Assembly: GCA_017395215.1 (NCBI GenBank)
Contig: JAFPVW010000112.1
Location: 1 to 47,275, forward strand
Length of the DNA stretch: 47,275 nucleotides
Source: Prevotella sp.
GTDB taxonomy: Bacteria; Bacteroidota; Bacteroidia; Bacteroidales; Bacteroidaceae
Direction: 5' to 3'
Shown: positions 1-7,393 of the stretch, piece after piece
How positions within the stretch are numbered: position 1 is the stretch's first letter
Layout: each line of letters opens with the position of its first letter
Position numbers and translations under genes: made by a program
Notes under the pieces: generated by a model
What the model saw: the letters and a program-made list of their open reading frames with translations, nothing else
The model's database searches: none
Told to the model about the DNA's origin: nothing

Positions 1-920
1 AACGAGGTCAGTTGGTTGTTTTGGCATTGCAAATCATTCAAGGCCGTATTCTTCGACACATCTAACGAGGTCAGTTGGTTGTTTTCGCAATACAATGTCC
101 TTAGTGCTGTAAAGAACTCAATACCCTTTAGACTGGCAATTTCCTTCTCAACGACCTTAATACTGATTATGGACTTTATCTCATCTTCAGTAAGTTCCCC
201 GTCTTCACCATAGCTCTGGCTTAATAGGTAATTTCGGAAATTGGCATCAGGGAAGTTTGTTGCGTTGATCTCAGCAACGGGTGGACCATGAACAGTGACT
301 GTACACGTCGCTGACACGCCACTACCGTCGTTAGCTTTGCAGGTAATCTTTGCTGTTCCCGGCGATTTTGCCTCCACGAGTCCACTGCTACTCACCGTCG
401 CAACACTGGTCTGGTTCGACGACCATGTGACAGTCTTATCATCCGCATCACTTGGAGTAACTGTCGCTGTTAGTTGAAATGTCTTGCCTATCCCAAGAGA
501 TTCAGAATTACTATTTAGATTGATTTTTGTAACCTTTGTCTCTTTATATTTTATTAGGTAATAGCAAACATTCGTCAATTTAAACGTCTGATAGGAATTT
601 GTCGATAGATAGTAATAGTCATACGTGAAACAAACTTTCATGTCATTTTTTTTAAGAGAAGCATTAGCCATAATATCACAATAGGCCAAATTACTATTTG
701 TTATAGAAACTCCGTAGAAGCCAGAGCCAACAATTTCCAATTCCCAACGCCAATCAAACCCTCTGTCACTATTGTAATTGTATCGACCGCCTGAATTTTC
801 TATCCTCATCGTTTCACCTGTTCGCAAATAGTACGTACCCATACACGATTCTGCAGATAATGGGAGATGTGACAGTACCGAAAAGAGGACAAATAAGAAT
901 CTTAAATGTAAGTATCTCAT
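1..920 (-). CDS. Leucine-rich repeat surface protein with Big_2 domain, partial (3' end beyond window)
   Basis: Reading leftward from ATG 918-920 gives an open frame to the window edge. It starts with a signal peptide (MRYLHLRFLFVLFSVLSHLP, cleavage near LSAES). A beta-rich region of about 110 residues follows, then one Big_2 Ig-like domain (pattern VTWSS..SVATVS..GLV, GTAKITCKANDGSG), then a leucine-rich repeat region with QLTSLDVSKNTAL-type units. Two near-identical units at 1-22 and 64-85 show a 63-bp (21-residue) period. Such proteins are exported surface or adhesin-like proteins of Bacteroidota. It lies 43 bp after the Big_2/dockerin gene on the same strand and shares its Big_2 type, so the two probably form one transcription unit. 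The C-terminus, and any sorting tail, is outside the window. The product type is clear; its ligand is unknown. Confidence 0.85.
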   Translation of the reverse strand, partial: MRYLHLRFLFVLFSVLSHLPLSAESCMGTYYLRTGETMRIENSGGRYNYNSDRGFDWRWELEIVGSGFYGVSITNSNLAYCDIMANASLKKNDMKVCFTYDYYYLSTNSYQTFKLTNVCYYLIKYKETKVTKINLNSNSESLGIGKTFQLTATVTPSDADDKTVTWSSNQTSVATVSSSGLVEAKSPGTAKITCKANDGSGVSATCTVTVHGPPVAEINATNFPDANFRNYLLSQSYGEDGELTEDEIKSIISIKVVEKEIASLKGIEFFTALRTLYCENNQLTSLDVSKNTALNDLQCQNNQLTS

Positions 921-963
921 AATTCATCTGATTTATATAATTAATATCAACGTTTAACCTTTG

Positions 964-3258
964 TTATTTCAATAAACGTTTTTTTCCATTTATGATATTC
1001 AACCCTTTCTGCGGTTGTGACACTTTATGGCCCGAGAGATTATAGACGCTGGTTCCAGCATCAACTGCGTTAACATGCCCCACGCCTGTTACATCATTTC
1101 CTACAAGTGCATATATAGTTGGTGGCATCAAAACCTCCTCGGCTGTGGGGGTAACACCTAAAATGTTTTTCAACTGCAGAGTGCTGCCATTGAAGTCGTT
1201 GCTGGCGGTAACTGTCATACGCATTACAGCGCCCTCTTTGCCGTCAATCAGCTCATTGACCGGCGAGGCTAACAGACAGCGGACACGCTGACCGTCAGCA
1301 TAGGTGGCCAACTGGTGGCTGTGCTCGCTGGTGCGGCTCCCCATACTTATGTCTGGCTCATCGCCTACCTTATTTATATATACCCCCTCGGGCAGCAGCA
1401 GGTCAAACTGTAGCAGTGTCAGCCCGTCGTCGGGGTTCGTTAGGCTGACGGTCAGTTCACGGGTCTCGCCAGCTTTGATGGCTATCGGCTCCACCTGCAG
1501 CGTGGCCGTCCCGTTCACGGCCATATCGGTATCAAGTGAGCGGCTCGCAGCCGACTTGCCGAGGATGATGTTGGCAAGTGCCACATAGTCAGTGCCGTTC
1601 ACCTTGCCGTCGCCGTTCACGTCGGCCGACGCTTTCTGTGCACTCTTGCCGAGGATGATGTTCGTCAGCGCCACCAAGTCGGTGCCGTTCACCTTGCCGT
1701 CCTCGTTGACGTCGCCCTTATTTATAGGTGATGAATCGACAATGTCTATTTCCACCAAATATTTAGGGGTATAGAGCCATGTATTCATTTCCCACTCGTC
1801 ATAATATAATATGGAGGCGAAATACCTTCCCGCAGGAATGTCTGTTAGTGCATAATCCATGCTTACCGTTGTCAAACTATTGCCATAGAACGTGGAAGTC
1901 TGAGTATTACTGTAAACAACAGTTTGCATGTCCTTATCAAAAACCCAGAGTCTTGTGCTTACTGTCGCTGTTGCGCCATAATTCATAAAAGTGGCTGTCA
2001 GCGATAGTTTGTCCTTTTGGGTCAAACTCGTTAAGTCGGCATTTCCTGATAGTATAGAGGTGATATAGATGTCAGGATTGGTGGGCGTACTTTCCACCGT
2101 CACCTTACAACTGGCGCTCTTCCCACTACCGTCGTTGGCTTTACAAGTGATGATTGCCGTTCCAGCAGACTTTGCCGTAACGAGACCGCTGCTACTCACC
2201 GTCGCGACACTGGTATTACTCGACGACCAAGTTACACTTTTGTCTGTCGCATTGCTCGGCGTGACCGTTGCTGTAAGCTGATGTGTTTTACTTTCTTCCA
2301 ATGTTACTGAAGAATTGTTTAGCGAGATATTCTCCACGAGGATAACGACAGTTACGGTACATGTAGCCGATACCCCACTACCATCATTGGCCTTGCAGGT
2401 AATTGTAGCTGTTCCAGGCGATATAGACGTAACGAGACCGCTGTTGCTAACTGTTGCAACCAATGTATTACTTGATGACCATGTGACGCTCTTGTCTGTG
2501 GTATTGCTGGGAGAAACGGTGGCGGTCAACTGCTTAGTGCTATTAGCCCCACTTGTTGACAACGAAACGGAGGTGGCGTTGAGGGTGATTCCCGTTACCA
2601 GGGTCTTAACCGTGTAGTACCAATCACCTATGTATATGCAATCATAACCCGTCTTGTATGCCTTTGCCTTTAACCTGCAAGAATTGTTAATGATAATACC
2701 AGCGGAAGTGTACTTTGAACTATTTTTTGTTGGAACAGAGCCATCAAGGGTATAATAAATGTCGCTGCCAGAAACAGTACTACCATTGCATATTGCTGTC
2801 AGTGTCACTTTGCTGCCAGATGTAATACTTCCACCGGCAGGAGATGCTTTAACTTCTAAGAGGCCGTAGCTCTTAACGACGATTGTCCATACCATCTCTT
2901 CATAATCGCCTTGACTCTGTCTCGTGCCTTTACAATGAAGTTCCATAGTAGAAAAATTATACTCATCATCGTTACTACTCAATCCCATAATCGTACAACT
3001 TTCAGAGTTGCTGGATACAATCTTTGCATCATAAAATTCTTGTCTATCTATCCATGAACTTCCAGTTACCTGACGAAGAAACCAGCTATTCGCATTTACA
3101 TAATAGCTATTTGGGATATAACCACGATAGAATGTCTTTTGTTCATCAACATATATAGTGATAGTACCCATATCGTGGATTGTACTGGCTGTTGCCTTCC
3201 ATGGTGCCGTAAACAGCAGCGCGAAAAGCATCAATAATGAAATTAACTTATGTCTCAT
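964..3258 (-). CDS. Exported multi-domain Big_2/dockerin protein
   Basis: 764 residues from ATG 3256-3258. Seen in order: a signal peptide (MRHKLISLLMLFALLFTAPW, then KATAS); a beta-rich segment of about 105 residues; a chitobiase C-terminal-like fold (about 135-205, IYYTLDGSVPT); two Big_2 domains (about 218-306 and 308-390); a CARDB-like segment (about 395-505). A type I dockerin pair follows at about 515-575 (GDVNEDGKVNGTDLVALTNI and ADVNGDGKVNGTDYVALANI, two Ca-binding loops). A cohesin-like beta domain comes next (about 585-700). The C-terminal tail, VYNLSGHKVSQPQKG then NGKK, resembles the type IX secretion sorting tails of Prevotella. No catalytic domain is visible, so it is more likely a surface scaffold or adhesin than an enzyme. 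Its 5' leader is unusual (see 3259-3590). Confidence 0.85.
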   Translation of the reverse strand: MRHKLISLLMLFALLFTAPWKATASTIHDMGTITIYVDEQKTFYRGYIPNSYYVNANSWFLRQVTGSSWIDRQEFYDAKIVSSNSESCTIMGLSSNDDEYNFSTMELHCKGTRQSQGDYEEMVWTIVVKSYGLLEVKASPAGGSITSGSKVTLTAICNGSTVSGSDIYYTLDGSVPTKNSSKYTSAGIIINNSCRLKAKAYKTGYDCIYIGDWYYTVKTLVTGITLNATSVSLSTSGANSTKQLTATVSPSNTTDKSVTWSSSNTLVATVSNSGLVTSISPGTATITCKANDGSGVSATCTVTVVILVENISLNNSSVTLEESKTHQLTATVTPSNATDKSVTWSSSNTSVATVSSSGLVTAKSAGTAIITCKANDGSGKSASCKVTVESTPTNPDIYITSILSGNADLTSLTQKDKLSLTATFMNYGATATVSTRLWVFDKDMQTVVYSNTQTSTFYGNSLTTVSMDYALTDIPAGRYFASILYYDEWEMNTWLYTPKYLVEIDIVDSSPINKGDVNEDGKVNGTDLVALTNIILGKSAQKASADVNGDGKVNGTDYVALANIILGKSAASRSLDTDMAVNGTATLQVEPIAIKAGETRELTVSLTNPDDGLTLLQFDLLLPEGVYINKVGDEPDISMGSRTSEHSHQLATYADGQRVRCLLASPVNELIDGKEGAVMRMTVTASNDFNGSTLQLKNILGVTPTAEEVLMPPTIYALVGNDVTGVGHVNAVDAGTSVYNLSGHKVSQPQKGLNIINGKKRLLK

Positions 3259-3590
3259 TTTCTTCTAGTTTTTGAGAATAAGAAAAGGCGTCAACCATCC
3301 GTTGCTTATTCTCAACTCTAGGTTACCGCCAAGTGACCCGCTATGTAAACAAGCAAGAACAGTTCACGCCCTATCTGGACGTGAACCTTCTGAACTGCTT
3401 GCTCTCACATAGCTAATATTGGCGGTATTGCGAGTTGAGAGAGACAAGAGCAGAAAGCTCAAGTTTCCTAAAAAGACTGCGAATGGGGATTTTCAGCGAC
3501 GCTCAGTTTCCGTTTCCCGGTTAATACTGATTGTTTTTGTTAGTTCCCCGTGTGGGAGTGGGCCACCTGGTGGCACCGTCGGCTCCCAAA
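3259..3590 (-). promoter_or_regulatory. Long structured 5' leader with mutually exclusive hairpins
   Basis: Between the STAS gene and the Big_2/dockerin gene there is no credible ORF, but there is dense inverted-repeat structure. Listed 5' to 3' on the minus strand: a hairpin with arms 3583-3587/3554-3558 and an inner GCCACC/GGTGGC stem; then an interrupted long hairpin 3439-3311 made of helices 3432-3439/3311-3318, 3419-3427/3324-3332, 3407-3413/3340-3346, 3398-3403/3352-3357 and 3391-3397/3360-3366. A perfect 11-bp hairpin, 3305-3315/3272-3282 (TTGAGAATAAG arms), ends 14 nt before the start codon. Bases 3311-3315 are needed by both the long and the 11-bp hairpin, so they exclude each other. 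A weak promoter-like TTGAC plus AACATTTG lies just upstream (about 3590-3622). I do not recognise a known RNA family. Confidence 0.6.
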
Positions 3591-3691
3591 TGTTCTGTTG
3601 CTGTTAAATCATAGTCAAAATGAATTATTGGTTCGACTTATAATTGTTCCATCTCATCTTCTTTGAGTATAGTGACTTTATAATCGTATGT

Positions 3692-4027
3692 TTATACTAC
3701 AGCCAGCTGTTTTAACAAACTGCCAACGGTATCGCATTGAACAATCGGCATGTTGCCCGCTGTATGCTGGCGCGGCAGGAAACGGCCCTTCGTCACTGCA
3801 GAAATCATCTTCTCCACAAAAGGCTCCAAATTTATCACGTCAACACGTATCTGACCATGTGTCAAGTTGTATAACTCATCAGCCGCAGAACGGGAAATCT
3901 GTTGTACACCTTGCATATCCAGCAAATATGAATCTTCTGGATAGAGTGAAGCTTCAAGCCGTTCAATCATTTGCCGCGTATGCAGCTCCGTGCCGTATTT
4001 TTCTCGTATGTTAATGATATGTTTCAT
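3692..4027 (-). CDS. STAS-like domain protein (DUF4325 type)
   Basis: 111 residues. I take ATG 4025-4027 as the start (MKHIINIREKYG) because the longer frame begins with TTG inside the upstream stop region. The sequence fits small STAS-like proteins: an N-terminal region, a central strand-turn (YLLDMQGVQQISRSAADEL, the usual position of anti-sigma antagonist residues), and a C-terminal helix (TVGSLLKQLAVV). The gene begins 2 nt after the stop of the ATP-binding gene, so the two are translationally linked. By family knowledge, HATPase/STAS pairs form partner-switching modules, with the ATPase as kinase or binder and the STAS protein as antagonist. No sigma factor lies next to them, so the target is unknown. 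Confidence 0.75.
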   Translation of the reverse strand: MKHIINIREKYGTELHTRQMIERLEASLYPEDSYLLDMQGVQQISRSAADELYNLTHGQIRVDVINLEPFVEKMISAVTKGRFLPRQHTAGNMPIVQCDTVGSLLKQLAVV

Positions 4028-4029
4028 TG

Positions 4030-4755
4030 TCAACTTGTGTAAAAATATAAGTTAAAACCTTTCGGTATGGCAGCAGGGATTCTAACCACAACCATCGTAC
4101 CTTTGTAATCAAATTCTTCAGGCAAGGCCAATATTTTTTTGTGTGTAGCAGATTGTATTAACAGGGCATTCCCCGATAACACAGCGAATTCACCATGTAG
4201 CCCATCTACCACCATACGAATGTTCGAAGAAATACCATAACCGCGATTCTCTGCATCAGGCAAATTCTTAACGGAGTAACCATTCTGTGCCAGATTGAGT
4301 GCTTCGGCATCGCTGTTTCCCAGCTTGTCAAGGTGTTTTTGTGCTGCCACGTAACTGCCATAAATGGTAATGCCCATATCCGCTATCACTATCTCGATGG
4401 CATTTGTAGCCGTGTCATATTCCAGGAATGCATATCCCCGATCTGTTTGAGCATGCTGCTGAATATTACAGATCAGTTCGTCTAACAAATAGGTGATGGG
4501 AACGTTAAAAGCGTTGAAGCAATCCGGATTACTACTTTGCAAATGTTTCTTAAGTTGATCGATAGCTGATGCTATCGATTCGTCATCTAAGCAAAAAGAG
4601 TAGATAGGCGAAGTAGACCTTTGCAAATAAATATCTTTCATCGTTGTGAGTAGAGACAACGATGAAGAAAGAGTATCTTCGTGACCGACAATTGCCGAAA
4701 AGAAAGACGAAAGGATGTCTTCTAACGATACTGTTTGCTGTGTGCCATTTGCCAT
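4030..4755 (-). CDS. HATPase_c ATP-binding protein (anti-sigma/GHKL-like)
   Basis: 241 residues from ATG 4753-4755 (MANGTQQTVSLEDIL). ATG 4773 is also in frame but would leave only a few bases after the promoter -7 element at 4785-4793, so the inner ATG is preferred. GHKL ATPase motifs are seen in order: N-box DELICNIQQHA, G1 box DMGITI, and a G2-like NRGYGISS. The N-terminal 90 residues show no known sensor, membrane segment or phospho-acceptor His, so this is a soluble switch ATPase rather than a sensor kinase. It is coupled to the STAS-like gene downstream. The role as a partner switch is inferred from the pairing. Confidence 0.75.
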   Translation of the reverse strand: MANGTQQTVSLEDILSSFFSAIVGHEDTLSSSLSLLTTMKDIYLQRSTSPIYSFCLDDESIASAIDQLKKHLQSSNPDCFNAFNVPITYLLDELICNIQQHAQTDRGYAFLEYDTATNAIEIVIADMGITIYGSYVAAQKHLDKLGNSDAEALNLAQNGYSVKNLPDAENRGYGISSNIRMVVDGLHGEFAVLSGNALLIQSATHKKILALPEEFDYKGTMVVVRIPAAIPKGFNLYFYTS

Positions 4756-4784
4756 AATTTTCCCGATTTGCATACTTTGCGGGA

Positions 4785-4793
4785 GCAAAGATA
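4785..4793 (-). promoter_or_regulatory. Promoter -7 element of the HATPase-STAS operon
   Basis: TATCTTTGC on the minus strand matches the Bacteroidota -7 consensus TAnnTTTG. A TTG about 20 nt upstream could serve as the -33 element. It rules out the upstream TTG start at 4788. Confidence 0.7.
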
Positions 4794-5047
4794 CTTAAAT
4801 AGTTTGAAATCCCCAAAAAACTTTGTTTATTTAGGAATTTACAAAGAGCCAAAAGCTCAAATCCTAAAAAGATGTTATGTCATAATACACTAAATGTTTG
4901 TTTTGATGTTACTTTTCTGTTATCGAGCTAATTGCCCGTGCAAATATACGAAATGTTTTTGAATCCACAAAACAATAAGACGTTTTTTTCGCCAAAAACA
5001 GATTGCGTATCCAGATTTACGGTCAAGATAGTCGGTGTATTTACAAT
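4794..5047. other. Intergenic stretch between EF-G2 and the HATPase gene
   Basis: AT-rich, with no supported ORF. Apart from the terminator hairpin to its right (5048-5083) and the promoter to its left, I see nothing in it. Confidence 0.6.
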
Positions 5048-5083
5048 ATCGGGGATGCCCCCAAGAGTGAGAGCATCCCCGAT
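5048..5083 (-). terminator. Hairpin terminator of the EF-G2 gene
   Basis: A perfect 11-bp stem, ATCGGGGATGC (5048-5058) against GCATCCCCGAT (5073-5083), with a 14-nt loop, starts 23 bp after the EF-G2 stop. There is no strong U-run after it, which is common in Bacteroidota. Confidence 0.75.
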
Positions 5084-5105
5084 GTTATTAATTGGTAAAG
5101 CAGAA

Positions 5106-7265
5106 TTAATCTTCTTCCTTCATCTCGGCCTCGTGCTGCTTGATGAGCTCCTGCTGGATGTCGTTCGGCACAAGCTCGTAGCTCGAGAACTTGGTGTTGA
5201 ACGAAGCACGGCCACCAGTGAGTGAGCTGAGGGCGATAGAATAGCTGGCCAACTCCTTCAGAGGAATCTTGGCCGAGAGCTTCTGGTAGCCGGCCTCAGA
5301 GTCCATACCCATGATGATGGCTCGGCGTCCCTGCAGGTCGCTCATCACGTCACCCATGTAGTCGCCAGGCACGAGCACCTCGAGGTCGTAGATGGGCTCG
5401 AGTACCTTCGGACCGGCCTCCTTGAAGGCTGCCGAGAAGGCGTTGCGGGCTGCGAGCATGAACGATAGTTCGTTGGAGTCGACTGGGTGCATCTTACCGT
5501 CGTAGACGATGACGCGGACGTCGCGGGCATACGAACCGGTCAGCGGGCCCTGCTCCATACGCTCCATGACACCCTTCAGGATAGCGGGCATGAAGCGCAT
5601 ATCGATGGCACCACCGACGACGCTGTTGATGAAGACGAGCTTGCCGCCCCACTCCAGGTCCTTCTCTTCCTTCGACTTGATGTTCATCTTGAACTCCTGG
5701 CCGTTGATGGTGAACGAGGTGGGATCAGGCATGCCCTCGGTGTAAGGCTCCACGATGAGGTGTACCTCACCGAACTGTCCGGCACCACCCGACTGCTTCT
5801 TGTGACGGTAGTCGGCGCGGGCCATCTTGGTGATGGTCTCACGATACGGAATCTTCGGCTCCTGATATTCAATCTGAATCTTCTCGTTGTTCTCCATACG
5901 CCACTTCAGCGTGCGCAGGTGGAACTCACCCTGACCGTGGACGATGATCTGGCGCAGTTCCTTCGACTGCTCGACCACCCACGTCGGGTCTTCCTGGCGC
6001 ATCTTCTGCAGGGCAGCCATCATCTTCTCAGTCTCAGCCTCGTTGACAGCCTTGATGGCACGCGAGAACTTCGAGTTGGGATACTTAATGAAGTCGAACT
6101 TCCAGTCGACGTCCTTGCCGTTCAGCGTGTTGCCGGTCTTCACGTCCTTCAGCTTCACGGTGCAGCCGATGTCGCCAGCCTTCAGCTCGTCAACCTGAAT
6201 ACGGTTGGCACCTGCGCAGGCATAAAGCGTACCGATGCGCTCCTTCGAGCCACGGTCGGCATTGGTCAGATCGTCGCCGCTCTTCACAGCGCCGCTCATC
6301 ACCTTGAAATAAGACACCTCACCGATATGAGGCTCCACACCAGTCTTGAAGAAGTAGAGCGACTCAGGACCGTTGGCATCGGCAGGCACGTCCTGACCGG
6401 CAGCATTCTTGATGACGGGCATCTCGCTGACGAAAGGAACGACGTTGCCTAAGAATTCCATGAGACGGCGAACGCCCATGTCGCGACCTGCGCAGACGCA
6501 GAACACGGGGAAGATGGAGCGCGTCACCAGGCCCTTGCGGATACCCTCGCGCATCTCGTCCTCGCTGAGGTCCTCGGTCTCGAAGAACTTCTCCATCAGC
6601 GTGTCGTCGCCGGCGGCGGCAGCCTCGACGAGAGCAGCCTTCATCTCCTTGGCCTTGTCAAGCTGGTCGGCAGGAATCTCCTCGATAATGGGAGCGCCGC
6701 CCTCGGGCTTCCAAGAGTACTTCTTCATCAGCAGCACGTCGATGACGGCATTGAAGCCGGCACCCGTGGCGATAGGATACTGAACGGGCACGCAGTTCGG
6801 GCCGTAGACATCCTTCAGCTGCCCCAGGATCTGGTCGAAGTCGCAGTTGTCGCGGTCGAGCTGGTTGACGAGGAAGATGACGGGTTTCTTCAGCTTGTCG
6901 GTGTTGCGGAAGGCGTTCATCGTGCCCACCTCAGGACCGTACTGGCCATTAATCAGGATGACGGCCTGATCGGTGACGTTCAGGGCCGTGATGGCACCGC
7001 CCACGAAGTCGTCGGAACCCGGACAGTCGATGATGTTCAGTTTCTTGCCGTTCCACTCGGTGTGGAAGACGGTCGAGAATACCGAGTAGCCATACTCCTG
7101 CTCCACGGGGAAGTAGTCGCTCATCGTGTTCTTACCCTCTACGGTGCCGCGGCGCTTAATGATGCCTGCCTCGTAGACCATTGCTTCGGCAAGAGTAGTC
7201 TTGCCGCTACCCGCACTGCCAAGCAGTGCAATGTTTTTGATTTCGTTTGTCTGATATACCTTCAT
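5106..7265 (-). CDS. fusA2: Elongation factor G paralogue EF-G2
   Basis: 719 residues, full EF-G length, with a G domain followed by EF-G domains II-V (domain IV region YRHKKQSGGAGQFGEV). The GTPase motifs differ from true EF-G. The P-loop is GSAGSGKT (16-23) instead of AHIDAGKT; G3 is DCPGSDDF (80-87), where Ser84 replaces the catalytic His of DTPGHVDF; G4 is NQLD (134-137) rather than NKxD. By established knowledge, the Bacteroides thetaiotaomicron paralogue EF-G2 supports translocation without GTP hydrolysis, is induced in carbon limitation and is needed for gut colonisation. The Ser for His change fits that group, so I call it EF-G2 rather than housekeeping FusA, which normally sits with ribosomal protein genes. 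The gene stands alone, divergent from hemW. Confidence 0.88.
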   Translation of the reverse strand: MKVYQTNEIKNIALLGSAGSGKTTLAEAMVYEAGIIKRRGTVEGKNTMSDYFPVEQEYGYSVFSTVFHTEWNGKKLNIIDCPGSDDFVGGAITALNVTDQAVILINGQYGPEVGTMNAFRNTDKLKKPVIFLVNQLDRDNCDFDQILGQLKDVYGPNCVPVQYPIATGAGFNAVIDVLLMKKYSWKPEGGAPIIEEIPADQLDKAKEMKAALVEAAAAGDDTLMEKFFETEDLSEDEMREGIRKGLVTRSIFPVFCVCAGRDMGVRRLMEFLGNVVPFVSEMPVIKNAAGQDVPADANGPESLYFFKTGVEPHIGEVSYFKVMSGAVKSGDDLTNADRGSKERIGTLYACAGANRIQVDELKAGDIGCTVKLKDVKTGNTLNGKDVDWKFDFIKYPNSKFSRAIKAVNEAETEKMMAALQKMRQEDPTWVVEQSKELRQIIVHGQGEFHLRTLKWRMENNEKIQIEYQEPKIPYRETITKMARADYRHKKQSGGAGQFGEVHLIVEPYTEGMPDPTSFTINGQEFKMNIKSKEEKDLEWGGKLVFINSVVGGAIDMRFMPAILKGVMERMEQGPLTGSYARDVRVIVYDGKMHPVDSNELSFMLAARNAFSAAFKEAGPKVLEPIYDLEVLVPGDYMGDVMSDLQGRRAIIMGMDSEAGYQKLSAKIPLKELASYSIALSSLTGGRASFNTKFSSYELVPNDIQQELIKQHEAEMKEED

Positions 7266-7377
7266 ATCGTTTTAGATTTTTGTATGAATATTGGTTGCTT
7301 TCTTCAAAATCGTCGCCGAAATTAGTCATTTTTCGCGAAAACACCAAAGAAAGCTTTTAAATATTAAACATTATTAG

Positions 7378-7386
7378 TACTTTTGC
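7378..7386 (+). promoter_or_regulatory. Promoter -7 element of hemW
   Basis: TACTTTTGC fits TAnnTTTG and ends 7 nt before the hemW ATG, so the 5' UTR must be very short or absent. Confidence 0.6.
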
Positions 7387-7393
7387 ACGCGAT

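Noticed and set aside
3311-3439. Integron attC site or retron msr/msd
   Set aside because: No integrase or reverse transcriptase nearby and no attC core or retron motifs; the position in a leader fits a regulatory RNA better.
3688-4014. Plus-strand frame across the STAS gene
   Set aside because: Opposite a gene tightly coupled to its partner; no motif of its own.
5487-6452. 321-residue plus-strand frame opposite EF-G2
   Set aside because: Low-complexity shadow composition (Leu/Asp/His-rich) with no promoter, opposite a conserved gene.
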